Below are positions 45,100-54,076 of a stretch of DNA of 64,000 nucleotides, one piece after another. Made by a program: the position numbers and the translations under genes. The stretch is from the NCBI GenBank assembly GCA_963734625.1, contig CAVTHW010000003.1, positions 434,001 through 498,000 on the forward strand. The letters are read 5' to 3'. The notes beneath the pieces are model-generated. The model was not told the DNA's origin, searched no databases, and worked only from the letters and a program-made list of their open reading frames with translations. Source of the DNA: CAVTHW01 sp963734625 (GTDB taxonomy: Bacteria; Acidobacteriota; Terriglobia; Bryobacterales; Bryobacteraceae). Numbering within the stretch: position 1 is the first letter of the stretch; every line of letters begins with the position of its first letter.

Positions 45100-47400
45100 T
45101 TACCGCACCTTGAGAATCACTTTCTGCAGATCGCAGTCGCGCGATGAATTGCCCGCCATGATCTCGAACTCACCGGGTTCGACGACGTACTTCATATTGA
45201 CGTCGTAAAAGGCGAGCAGGTCCGGCGTGATGTCAAATGCTACCGTCCTCTTCTCGCCCGGCTTAAGCGAGATTCGCTCGAACCCCTTCAGCTCTTTGAC
45301 CGGCCGGGTAACGGAACTGACGAGGTCGCGTATGTACATCTGGACCGTCTCCGTCCCCTGGGGCTCCCCGGTGTTCGTCACGTCCACCAGCAGACGAGTG
45401 GAACCGTCGCGAGGGATACTCTTCCTGGTGAGCCGCGGATTGTCGATAACGAAAGTGGTGTAGCTCAGTCCATAGCCGAACGCATAGAGCGGCGAAGCGT
45501 CATCGAAGAGATAGCCTCGGCGCGCGGACGGCTTGTGATTGTAAAAGGACGGCAGGTGGCCCACCGACCGCGGAATCGTGATAGGAAGCTTGCCGCCGGG
45601 GTTGCAATCGCCGAATAGAACCTCCGCCACGGCACGGCCATTCTCCTGCCCAAGGTACCAGCACTCGAAGAGAGCCGTTGCGTTCAGGCTGAGGTAGTTC
45701 ACCGACAGCGGCGCGCCGTTGAACAGGAGGACGATGACCGGCTTGCCCGTCGCGATCATAGCCTTCGCCAGTTCCTCCTGTCTCCCGATAAGATCCAGGT
45801 TGGCCCGGTCGCCCAGGTGCTTGAGCCCCCAGGCCTCGCGTGAGGTCTGTTCGTTGCCGCCGATAGCCAGCACGATTACGTCCGCGCGCCGGGCCACCTT
45901 GACCGCCTCGGCGATCTGACGGCGATCCTCCGCGGGGTCGCTGGCCACCACCTCGTCCTGATTCCAGGCGCCGCCGATGGTGATCTTGCAGCCTTCGCTG
46001 TAAAGCACTTTCGTCTTGGGGCCCACCCGCGCCCGGATGCCATCGAGAACCGTGACTTCCTGTTTCGGCACTCCACTGTAGCCGCCCTGAAGGCTCCGAT
46101 TGGCGTTTGGACCAATAACGGCAATGGTCTTGATGGCGCCTGCATCGAGCGGAAGAATTCCGCCCTCGTTCTTCAGCAGAGTGATGCTGGCGCGCGCCGC
46201 CTGCAACGCCAGCTCTCGATGCGCGTCGCAGCCGACGGTCCGGTCCGCCTCGCCGGCATCGACATACGGATCGTCGAACAGCCCCAGCTTGAACTTCCAG
46301 AGAAGCAGGGGGGCCACCAGCTCGTCGAGCTGCGATTCTTTCAGATCGCCTCCTCGCACCAGCTCGGCCAGGTGCAGGTAGCAGTCCGGATCGGGCAGTT
46401 CGATGTTGACGCCCGCCCGCACCGCCAGAGCGCAGGCTTCCTTCTTATCCTTCGCCACAAAGTGCCCGTGGGTGTCGGGACGATATCCCAACTCCCAGAT
46501 GGCGAAGTAGTCCGAAACCACATATCCCTTGAAGCCCCACTCCTTGCGGAGCACATCGCGCAGCAACCACTGGTTAGCGTGGGAGGGGACCCCATCGATC
46601 TCGTTGTAGGAAGCCATGACGCTGATAGCGCCCCCCTTCTCCAGGGCCTCTTTGAAGGGGTAAAGGAACGTCTCACGCAGCACGCGCATCGAGACGTTCG
46701 CCGGGGCGCAGTTCATTCCGGACTCCGGAGCGCCGTGCGCCGCAAAATGTTTCAGCGTGGCGATCACGCGCCGTTTGCCGGCGAACGTGGCGTCGCCCTG
46801 AAACCCTCGCACGGCCGCGATGCCCATTCTCGAAACCAGGTAGGGATCCTCGCCGTAGGTCTCTTCCACGCGGCCCCAGCGCGAATCGCGCGCCACATCC
46901 ACCACCGGGGTCAGCGCCTGATGCGTTCCGCGCAGCCGCGCCTCGGCGGCGGTCATGGTGAACAGCGCCTCGACTAGCTTCGGATCGAACGTCGCGGCAA
47001 GCGCAATGGGTTGAGGGAAACTCGTCGCGCCAACCGCGGCGTGGCCGTGGAGGCATTCTTCGTGAAAGACAACGGGGATGCCGAGACGGCTGTTCTCGAG
47101 AAAGAATCGCTGGATGGCGTTGGTGACTTCGGCCATCCCTCGGGCATCCTTGCCTCCGCCGGCATCGCTCGGGCGTCCCACCTGGCCCAGCCCGTGTCCC
47201 TTTTTGAAAGCGGCCTTCGCCTTCTTGAGGTCGAAGTTGCCCTCGGCATCCACGAGGGTATTGGTCTTCTGCTGCCAGACGCACATCATCTGCGCGGCCT
47301 TCTCTTCCAGCGTCATTCGGGAAAGGAGGTCAGCAACCCGCCTGGCCGGGGGCAGAACCCGATTTTTGTACGCGGGCTTGGAACGCGATCGTGCTTTCAT
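45100..47400 (-). CDS. GH3 beta-glycosidase (beta-xylosidase/beta-glucosidase)
   Basis: 766 residues from the ATG at 47400. GH3 N-terminal barrel: LTPVVDVARDSRWGRVEETYG, ATLKHFAAHG, and the nucleophile Asp297 in YVVSDYFAIWE. Then the alpha/beta sandwich (TIAVIGPNANRSLQGGYSG) with KPVIVLLFNGAPLSV, and a C-terminal fibronectin-III-like domain (GTETVQMYIRDLVSSVTRPV). No signal peptide is evident, so it may act on imported oligomers. Context argues for exo-beta-xylosidase; GH3 specificity is broad. Confidence 0.9.
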   Translation of the reverse strand: MKARSRSKPAYKNRVLPPARRVADLLSRMTLEEKAAQMMCVWQQKTNTLVDAEGNFDLKKAKAAFKKGHGLGQVGRPSDAGGGKDARGMAEVTNAIQRFFLENSRLGIPVVFHEECLHGHAAVGATSFPQPIALAATFDPKLVEALFTMTAAEARLRGTHQALTPVVDVARDSRWGRVEETYGEDPYLVSRMGIAAVRGFQGDATFAGKRRVIATLKHFAAHGAPESGMNCAPANVSMRVLRETFLYPFKEALEKGGAISVMASYNEIDGVPSHANQWLLRDVLRKEWGFKGYVVSDYFAIWELGYRPDTHGHFVAKDKKEACALAVRAGVNIELPDPDCYLHLAELVRGGDLKESQLDELVAPLLLWKFKLGLFDDPYVDAGEADRTVGCDAHRELALQAARASITLLKNEGGILPLDAGAIKTIAVIGPNANRSLQGGYSGVPKQEVTVLDGIRARVGPKTKVLYSEGCKITIGGAWNQDEVVASDPAEDRRQIAEAVKVARRADVIVLAIGGNEQTSREAWGLKHLGDRANLDLIGRQEELAKAMIATGKPVIVLLFNGAPLSVNYLSLNATALFECWYLGQENGRAVAEVLFGDCNPGGKLPITIPRSVGHLPSFYNHKPSARRGYLFDDASPLYAFGYGLSYTTFVIDNPRLTRKSIPRDGSTRLLVDVTNTGEPQGTETVQMYIRDLVSSVTRPVKELKGFERISLKPGEKRTVAFDITPDLLAFYDVNMKYVVEPGEFEIMAGNSSRDCDLQKVILKVR

Positions 47401-47410
47401 AGTTCGGTGT

Positions 47411-50347
47411 TCACTTGCGCGCGGCGGCGGCAACCACGTTGCGATAGCTCTCTGGCGGGCCGAGGTAGCTCGGCCTCATCCCGCCCATGTCCACCACGAT
47501 CTTCTGCAGGACGACGGCCGGGTCCACCATCCAGATTCTCAGCATGTGGTAACCGGGCTTATCCACCTTGAGAGTCGTCTTCACGGTGCGGGAGCTGTTC
47601 TTCACCGATTCTTCCCAGTCCCGATTCCGGTCTCCTGCCACATACTGCTGTGGAATCGCCTCGACGACTTGCGGCGCCTGGCTGTCAAAAGAAACCGCCA
47701 ACCGCACGCCACGGGCCGGATCGAAGTTCAGAGATGGAGAAAGAATCGCGTTCACCTGCGCGTCTCCCGGCGTGAACAGATACATCCGGTATTCGAGCAA
47801 CGGGGAGTTCGCGGGCGGCGTGACGCTCGGCGCCGTGACCGGCATGATGGTCATCGCCGAGAGCGTCTTGCCCAAGTCGTCGATCTTCACCCACCGGGCA
47901 GAGCCCGCAGCATTCTCCTTCGTATAGTGCTCGGCTTCGATGGAAACGTAGCCGTCGGCCTCGACAAAGCCGTTCAAAGCGGCCCTGCCGATCTCGCGCG
48001 GGTTGAACAGGTCCACTTTCACCGCAACCGGACCGGCGCCCGGACCGGTGATCCTCACTGAGCCGCTGGCCGAACCCGCCGGCGCTTTCGTCCAATCGAC
48101 GCTCACCCAGAGACGTTCTTCCTTGTCGACTGAACCCTTGGCCTTGCTCAATACTATCCAGGGATCGCTGGCCGCCGCCGAGAACTCGAAGGGCGTCTTC
48201 CCTTTGTTAAACACGTCGATGTAGCGGCGTGGCCGGTTGAAGGAATCGAACTTCGGCAGCGCCGGCGCATCCGCAGCACCAGGCCAGGCCAACGCCGAAC
48301 CCTCGATCGCCACACCCAACTGCGCCGCCTCCGGGAGTTCGATCTCCGCCACCTTGGGCATGTTGTTCCGGGGCGGCTCCTGCCAGTTGGTGTAGCCGAT
48401 GTGCGTCTGGTCCATCATGTGGTTCCACTTGCCATTGGCCAGCGTCAGGTTGTAGGTCTTCATCCAGTCGGCGTCCGCCTGAAACACCGTTCTGACCCGG
48501 GCGGCCATTTCGTTCGCGCTGGCGCGGCCCTGGCTGGCGTAGAGCTTGTTCTTCGCAGCGGCAATGTAGATTTCGTTCACCTGATAGCAGGCCTTGATGG
48601 GAAAGAGAATCAGTTGGAAGAACGCGTCCTTCTGGCTCGCCGGGATGGTGCTGTAGAGCTTCTCCGCCTTGTCCGTGATGGTCTTCCAGTCCGCCAGCAC
48701 GCGATCCGCTTCCTGGTAGTCCGTGAGGCTGAAGTTCGCCGAATCGAGAAGCTCCGGCTTGCGCCTGCCGTTGTACTTTGTATACTTCGCCATCAAATCC
48801 GCAATCTCCGCGGCGTTCGACGGCCCGAATTCGCGTTCCGCCCACAGCCTGGTGAACTCCGAGATCTTCCCGGCGGGCCAGCGCTGCGGGTTCCATGCGA
48901 AGTTGAGGAAGAATTCGATGGGGAACTCAACCGGCTTGAGATCGCCCACGTTCACAATCCAGATGCGCCTGGCGTCGTACTGCAGTGCCAGGTTCATCTG
49001 CTCCCAGACCTTGGAGATGGGGTTGGTGTTCAGCCACTTGTAGTTGCGCGGACCGCCTACGTAATCGAAATGGTAGTAGATCCCCGCACCGCCGCTGCGC
49101 TTGCGCTCGGCTTGGGTGGGGAGGCGGCGAATGTCGCCCCAGTTGTCGTCGCACCACAACAATGTCACGTCGTCGGGCACGCGCATTCCGCGGTCGTAAT
49201 AGTCCTGCACCTCTTTATAGAGCGCCCACATCTCGGTGTCCTGCGACAAGCCGTTTTTCGCAATCATCTCCCGCTGGTCGGCCACGATCTTTTCAAGCAG
49301 CCGGATGTTGGCAGGCATGTCGTCGGCAGCGGCCATGGGCTTGTCGCCGTCGCCGCGCATCCCGATCGTGATGATGCTCTCGTAGTTCTTGTTGCGCTGG
49401 AGGCCTTGTTCCCAGAAGGCGCTCAGGACCTCGGGATTGGTGAGGTAGTTCCAGGGGCCTTTGCCGTGCCGCGCCCACTCCTTTTGCGCCCGGAGCATCG
49501 GCTCGTGATGCGAGTTACCCATCACGATGCCATACTCGTCGGCGATCCTGGGATTCTGCGGATCGTCTTCGTTGAAGGCGTTGTTCCACATGGCCGGCCA
49601 CAGGTAGTTGCCTTTGAGCCGGAGAATCAGCTCGAAGACCTTCTGGTAGAACTCATGGCCCATATTCGCCACGCCCGGAATGGACGTCGTCCCGTACTTC
49701 TCCCTGACCCAACCGCTCAGCGCCGGCGATTCGTCGTTCAAAAATATGCCGCGGTACTTGACGGCAGGCTCACCTTGCGAGTACTTCCCCGCCCTCACGA
49801 AGAGGGCGTCCTTGTGCACCACCGGCACGTCGGCCCACCAATACCAGGGCGAGACCCCGATCTGTTCGGACAGGTCGTAGATTCCGTAGATGGTCGCGCG
49901 CTTGTCGCTCCCCGCGATCACCAGTGCGTTGGCGAACCCTGGGAGAGGCGTCGGCACAACCTGCAGGAAGAACGTTTCCCACTTGCCCTGGATGGCGGTC
50001 ACGTCGATTTGTTTGGCTTGAATCAACCGGTCGATAATGGGGCTTCTCCCCACTGTGCCGATAATGATCACGCCGGCGCCGAGACCCTCCGCTCGGTTGG
50101 CGATTCCCGGCTTCAGGCCGGTGACTCTCTCGATGTCGGACTGTAAGTCGCCGGCAGCACGGACGACGCCCGGCCAGTCGCTCGAATCCACATAGATCGT
50201 CGCGGCGGTCTTAGCCTGCGCCACGGCGAAACTGCCGGGGCGCGCGACGGTCTCCACGTAGCTTGTCTGGCCGATCGCAAAACCGTTATTGGAAAACGCG
50301 AGGAGTAGAAGGGTCCCCACCAGGGGGGCCTGAAATCGTCGCATCAT
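47411..50347 (-). CDS. GH115 xylan alpha-1,2-glucuronidase
   Basis: 978 residues with a signal peptide (FQAPLVGTLLLLAFSNNGFA). Full GH115 architecture: N-terminal domain (VIIIGTVGRSPIIDRLI), barrel (VKYRGIFLNDESPALSGWVR, RLKGNYLWPAMWNNAFNEDD, YGIVMGNSHHEPMLRAQKEW, LLWCDDNWGDIRRLPT, HFDYVGGPRNYKWLNTNPIS), helical region and C-terminal beta domain (VSIEAEHYTKENAAGSARWV). GH115 enzymes remove (4-O-methyl)glucuronic acid from internal and terminal xylose. It sits between GH8 and GH3 on the same strand, with 12 bases to the GH8 stop. Confidence 0.95.
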   Translation of the reverse strand: MMRRFQAPLVGTLLLLAFSNNGFAIGQTSYVETVARPGSFAVAQAKTAATIYVDSSDWPGVVRAAGDLQSDIERVTGLKPGIANRAEGLGAGVIIIGTVGRSPIIDRLIQAKQIDVTAIQGKWETFFLQVVPTPLPGFANALVIAGSDKRATIYGIYDLSEQIGVSPWYWWADVPVVHKDALFVRAGKYSQGEPAVKYRGIFLNDESPALSGWVREKYGTTSIPGVANMGHEFYQKVFELILRLKGNYLWPAMWNNAFNEDDPQNPRIADEYGIVMGNSHHEPMLRAQKEWARHGKGPWNYLTNPEVLSAFWEQGLQRNKNYESIITIGMRGDGDKPMAAADDMPANIRLLEKIVADQREMIAKNGLSQDTEMWALYKEVQDYYDRGMRVPDDVTLLWCDDNWGDIRRLPTQAERKRSGGAGIYYHFDYVGGPRNYKWLNTNPISKVWEQMNLALQYDARRIWIVNVGDLKPVEFPIEFFLNFAWNPQRWPAGKISEFTRLWAEREFGPSNAAEIADLMAKYTKYNGRRKPELLDSANFSLTDYQEADRVLADWKTITDKAEKLYSTIPASQKDAFFQLILFPIKACYQVNEIYIAAAKNKLYASQGRASANEMAARVRTVFQADADWMKTYNLTLANGKWNHMMDQTHIGYTNWQEPPRNNMPKVAEIELPEAAQLGVAIEGSALAWPGAADAPALPKFDSFNRPRRYIDVFNKGKTPFEFSAAASDPWIVLSKAKGSVDKEERLWVSVDWTKAPAGSASGSVRITGPGAGPVAVKVDLFNPREIGRAALNGFVEADGYVSIEAEHYTKENAAGSARWVKIDDLGKTLSAMTIMPVTAPSVTPPANSPLLEYRMYLFTPGDAQVNAILSPSLNFDPARGVRLAVSFDSQAPQVVEAIPQQYVAGDRNRDWEESVKNSSRTVKTTLKVDKPGYHMLRIWMVDPAVVLQKIVVDMGGMRPSYLGPPESYRNVVAAAARK

Positions 50348-50359
50348 GATTCACCTTCG

Positions 50360-51634
50360 CTAGCGGTTGGCCCACTTGGGGGTCCAGACACGGAACTCGC
50401 CGCTGCAATGCAGCAGCCCCATCAGGTACCACATGCCGTCGTAATATCGGAACTGCCCCGCAGGAATCTGAGCATTCCACAGAGCTTCGACGAATTTTGT
50501 TGCGCGCGGGTTCGTCGCCGCGAGGCTTGCCACAGCGTTGGTCGCGACCAGCGCGGTCGAGTGGCTATTGCCGATCTGAGTGCCATCCAAAGTGAACCGA
50601 TTTCCGTAAGTCTCCATGCCCTTCGATTCGAAGAATGCCTGGATCCGGTCGCTCAACTGCCGTTCCCTGGGATCGGCGGCCCACCAGGCCCAGTCCACGG
50701 CCCAATTCGCCGCGGTGCGCCAGGCGTCGGGCCCGAAATTGGCGGCGGCTTTGTTGAACCCGCTCGTCACCGGGGTGCCGTCGAAATTGGCGTAGTCCGG
50801 GGCGAGGCCGGTCGTCGGGTTCGTCGCTTTCTGGTAGAAATCGCGGCTCACCTTGGTTGCTTCCGCCCAGAAGGGGCGGTCGGCGGCCGGGCCCCAGCGA
50901 GCCCACAACTCGTAGAATGCGGGCAGGTGGTAGGAGGGATCGGTGTGGTCGGGTCTCTTCATGTTGGGCGTGAACCGCACCATCTTGTGCTCAGCGTTGA
51001 AATGCGGCCCCTCGGTCGCCTGGCCCCGGTTCGTCGGGCCTGTGATCACGCCCCGGTTCTTCATGTCATTCAAAAGCCGGTCAGCCTCGGCCCGGTAGTT
51101 GTAGATCCCCGTGCCGTCGCCCCAGCGTGCCGACGCGAAGTAGAGGGCCATGACCCAGTACTCTTCGCCATCCGGCGCCGGTGATTCGCTGTTGGGCGTG
51201 CCGTCCGTTTTCATCGACCACGAGAAGAAGCCGTACGCTGGGTGCGTGGGCGAGCTGTTGTACATGAAGGTCTTCGACCAATTCCACAGAGCGTCGAACT
51301 CGGCCTTCTTGTTCAGTTGAACCGAGATCATCATGCCGTAAGACATGCCTTCCGAGCGCACATCCTTGTTGTTGATATCGGAGAGGTACGCCAGCGGTCC
51401 GTTGGCGTTCTTGCCCACGTCATAGTACACGGTCTGCGTGTCGGGATTGCCATGGAACAACTGCTGGAAAGCGGCGTTGATCTTCGCCGTCACCTCGGCC
51501 TGAGGATGGCCCGCTTCCACGAACAGGTTGCGGTATCGCCCGGTGGCAAACGCCCCTGGGGCATGCTGCGACTGCCCCGCGAGAGACGCGCTCGCAGCCA
51601 GCAGCAGTAGCATCGGACCACTAATCTTGAACAT
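50360..51634 (-). CDS. GH8 xylanase / reducing-end xylose-releasing exo-oligoxylanase
   Basis: 424 residues from an ATG with AGGGGGAAG upstream, with signal peptide PMLLLLAASASLAGQS. GH8 (alpha/alpha)6 barrel: general acid Glu in KDVRSEGMSYGMMI, and YGFFSWSMKTDGTPNSESPAPDGEEYW with the base region, close to Rex and acidobacterial xylanase sequences (NSHSTALVATNAVASL near the C-terminus). First gene of the minus-strand xylan operon. Endo- versus reducing-end exo-action cannot be settled by eye. Confidence 0.9.
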   Translation of the reverse strand: MFKISGPMLLLLAASASLAGQSQHAPGAFATGRYRNLFVEAGHPQAEVTAKINAAFQQLFHGNPDTQTVYYDVGKNANGPLAYLSDINNKDVRSEGMSYGMMISVQLNKKAEFDALWNWSKTFMYNSSPTHPAYGFFSWSMKTDGTPNSESPAPDGEEYWVMALYFASARWGDGTGIYNYRAEADRLLNDMKNRGVITGPTNRGQATEGPHFNAEHKMVRFTPNMKRPDHTDPSYHLPAFYELWARWGPAADRPFWAEATKVSRDFYQKATNPTTGLAPDYANFDGTPVTSGFNKAAANFGPDAWRTAANWAVDWAWWAADPRERQLSDRIQAFFESKGMETYGNRFTLDGTQIGNSHSTALVATNAVASLAATNPRATKFVEALWNAQIPAGQFRYYDGMWYLMGLLHCSGEFRVWTPKWANR

Positions 51635-51990
51635 TCTTCCCCCTAACCGTTCCGAGCCACAGCATCTGTCAACGACGGATTCTAGACCTAGCGGCGCCGA
51701 CAGGCGCCGGTGTTCTCGATTCAAGGTATACCACCACTGGACCGGCCTGGGGACAAGGCAACGCGGGAGAGCGCCCTGAGCACCGCGCCGGAGGCCGAGA
51801 GGAGCCGGGATTGATGAGATTCCCGGCCTTCTCCAGCGCGAAATTGGGTTTGGTTCCTCTCGGCAGAAAAGCGCTAAACTCCGGGGCCTGGGGCGGAGCC
51901 TCAAAAACTCGGAGTTGCTGGTGTCCTACTCCATGACACGTCCGGGTGCGAGAACCTGTCCAGAGCCGTGTGCGATCGGTCAATGAAGAA
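51635..51990. other. Upstream region of the xylan operon
   Basis: About 356 bases without a gene; it must carry the GH8 promoter. No clear operator palindrome or inverted repeat for a regulator was recognised. Confidence 0.35.
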
Positions 51991-52030
51991 CGCCGATAGC
52001 TCCCGATAACGCCCATAGTCTTCCGCTACC
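51991..52030. repeat. GATAGC/ATAACGCCCATAGTC dispersed repeat, copy 2, with extended leader
   Basis: GATAGCTCCCGATAACGCCC ATAGTCTTCC. From here to about 52150 the sequence also matches 58710-58860 (CGAAGGGGCAGA, AACTCGCTCGG, then the micro-ORF). Confidence 0.8.
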
Positions 52031-52086
52031 CGAAGGGGCAGATCCAGGCCCCTCCTCGGCCGCCTAACTCGCTCGGGAGAGGCAGG

Positions 52087-52167
52087 ATGAAGAAAACGGC
52101 TTCAACGGAGGTCGCTGGATGTAGAATCGATGGTGCCCAGGATGGGACAAAGCAGATTCTGGCTTAG
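52087..52167 (+). CDS. Micro-ORF, copy 1 of a duplicated leader peptide-like gene
   Basis: Encodes a 26-residue peptide beginning MKKTASTEVAGCRIDGAQ, preceded by GAGAGGCAG. The paralogous copy at 58795 starts MKKTASAEAVGRTIDGGQ. Its duplication with its leader suggests it is conserved, but it could be the 5' end of a larger decayed gene. Confidence 0.4.
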   Translation: MKKTASTEVAGCRIDGAQDGTKQILA

Positions 52168-52224
52168 CGCTGAGGCACGCGTCCCGCCCCGAGGTGAGAG
52201 GAAGTTCCAAGCGGAGGTGAATCC

Positions 52225-53721
52225 ATGGACATGCTGAGAATCGCACCCAAGATCCATTTGCTCCTTCTGATCGTTCTGTGCTCCGGTTATCCGGCAGGCC
52301 TCGCGCAACCCGCAGCGCCGATTCAACCCTACATTTCGCCCAGCAAACTCTACGCCCTGTACAAGCCCGCCGACTGGAAAGTGAATGAGGAATCGCGGAA
52401 CGACTCTTTCCGCATCCTCGTGAAATCCCCCGATGGCGCGTCCACCGTGGACTTCTTCTGGGCGCGCAACGACCAGGGCAAGCCTGACGCGCTCTGGCTG
52501 GTGCGAACCTATCGGCTTCTATTAGGTCAAGCGTTTCCGGAAGTGTCATTTTCCGAAGTATTTGTCGCTCGCGATTCCACCCGCGCCGTGGCGACGGTGA
52601 GCTGCCGCACCGGGAAGACTCTGGTCAAAGGCCGGTATTATTTTGAATCCAAGGCCACCGGGATTTCGGCGCAGGGCTACGTCGCTTCGGAAGCGCAACT
52701 GGCCTCGCAGCGGCCTATCATGCTGAACGTGATGGCGAGCCTGTCGTTCGCCAAGGCGCAGGCTCAGACCGCCCAATCCCGCCCCATGGAGCAACCGCCC
52801 TTCCAGGTTTCCTTGGTGACGCGCCAGGCGCAGGACGGGAGCCTGTCTATGAAGACTCCTGCCGACTGGAATTTCCTGGCCGCCGGCGGCAGGGTAATCG
52901 CTGCGTCGCAGGATGGTGGCATGGGATTCATCTTCACTTCCATCCAGGGGGTCCCCATGCTTCCCAACGCCGACATCGCCCAGGGAGTCATCGGGTCGCC
53001 GTACCGCCCGCCCCCGCAGGCGCTGACGCTCATACTACAGGCCTTCGGTCACCGCAACGTTCGGATTCTGTCCGCTACCCCGGATTCGCAAACGAATCAG
53101 CAGTACCCCTTATATACAAGGGGGGCGCGCTGCGATGCCCAGGACATCGTGGCGCAATGGACATCCTCCCAAGGCCCTGATTGCCAAGGCGCCATTAAGG
53201 TGGTCAACGCTTTGCCCTCCCTGACGGGCATCTGGAAGGCCATACTCGCCGGCGTCTGGGCGCCGGCCACCGATTTCAGCCGCTACTTTCCCCTGCTGGA
53301 ACAGGTGGGCACTTCTTTCGCCATCAATGACCAATTCGCCCGACAGTACATCCAGAACGGCCTGGAGAATCTCCGTAGGCTCCAGCAGAAGACGAATCAG
53401 GCGATGCAGGATCTGAACAGAGCCCGCGAACAGAACCAGGCTGACTGGGAGGCGCGCCAGGAACGAAAAGCCTACATGGATTCCAAGTGGGACGACTACC
53501 GGCGCGGCAACAGCTACTGGGTCTCTGAGCTCGAAGGCGGCAAGGTGTACGCCACCGACCCATCGGGTACCAAGGACACCGTCACGGGCGGCTATTACGA
53601 GGGAAAGGCCTATAACTGGACCAATTTCGAAGGTCAGAATCCGCAGCATCCTTCGGAGTCCATGCGCGAGATAAGCAGCTACGAGTTGGAGCACGGGGGG
53701 CCGCCGCCAGCAGGCCGCTGA
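52225..53721 (+). CDS. Secreted hypothetical protein
   Basis: 498 residues. Signal peptide LLLLIVLCSGYPAGLAQP. Two repeated PsbP/DUF1795-like halves: YALYKPADWKVNEESRNDSF with VDFFWARND, and LSMKTPADWNFLAAGGRVIA with GMGFIFTS. Then a charged helix (LRRLQQKTNQAMQDLNRAREQNQADWE at about 53380-53450) and a C-terminal stretch YEGKAYNWTNFEGQNPQHPS that occurs in other acidobacterial secreted proteins. No enzymatic motif. An unusual low-complexity insertion CCCTTATATACAAGGGG lies at 53106-53122. Confidence 0.72.
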   Translation: MDMLRIAPKIHLLLLIVLCSGYPAGLAQPAAPIQPYISPSKLYALYKPADWKVNEESRNDSFRILVKSPDGASTVDFFWARNDQGKPDALWLVRTYRLLLGQAFPEVSFSEVFVARDSTRAVATVSCRTGKTLVKGRYYFESKATGISAQGYVASEAQLASQRPIMLNVMASLSFAKAQAQTAQSRPMEQPPFQVSLVTRQAQDGSLSMKTPADWNFLAAGGRVIAASQDGGMGFIFTSIQGVPMLPNADIAQGVIGSPYRPPPQALTLILQAFGHRNVRILSATPDSQTNQQYPLYTRGARCDAQDIVAQWTSSQGPDCQGAIKVVNALPSLTGIWKAILAGVWAPATDFSRYFPLLEQVGTSFAINDQFARQYIQNGLENLRRLQQKTNQAMQDLNRAREQNQADWEARQERKAYMDSKWDDYRRGNSYWVSELEGGKVYATDPSGTKDTVTGGYYEGKAYNWTNFEGQNPQHPSESMREISSYELEHGGPPPAGR

Positions 53722-53724
53722 CCG

Positions 53725-53826
53725 TTGCGTGAGAACTCAGCATCGGAGGACCCGCTGATCGGCCGGGTGATCGGGCGCTACCGCCTGCGGGAGCGGATCG
53801 GCGAGGTGGTATGGGCTCCAGCCTGA
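53725..53826 (+). pseudogene. N-terminal stub of a Ser/Thr protein kinase
   Basis: From a TTG: ASEDPLIGRVIGRYRLRERIGEVVWAPA then TGA. IGRYRLRERIGE is the kinase N-lobe start; the glycine loop GGMG is deleted before VVW and the rest is missing. Repeat copy 3 follows 20 bases later. Second occurrence in this window of a kinase stub followed by this repeat. Confidence 0.6.
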
Positions 53827-53846
53827 TGATGATGGAGTCTCGGCGG

Positions 53847-53892
53847 GGACGAAATAGCTTCCCAAAGCGCCCATAGTCTTCCTCGATCCGGG
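53847..53892. repeat. GATAGC/ATAACGCCCATAGTC dispersed repeat, copy 3
   Basis: GGACGAAATAGCTTCCCAAA GCGCCCATAGTCTTCCTCGATCC region; the most divergent of the first four copies. Confidence 0.7.
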
Positions 53893-54076
53893 CTCAGACA
53901 CTAGATCGTGGCAGCCAAGCCTACCAGGCAGGCGGGAGAAGAGAACAGTCTGCTGACCGAAAAACAGTTATCTGATTCTGGAAGCTCAATTCGCCCGTTG
54001 TTGCTGTACAATTTATCCACAAACAAGACCGGAGGGCGGCCCTGGTTGGCAAGTCCGTCGGAGGAGGAGATCAGTC

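Noticed and set aside
48401..50146. Long plus-strand open frame opposite GH115 (581 codons)
   Set aside because: Shadow of the GH115 gene; Val/His/Arg-rich without motifs.
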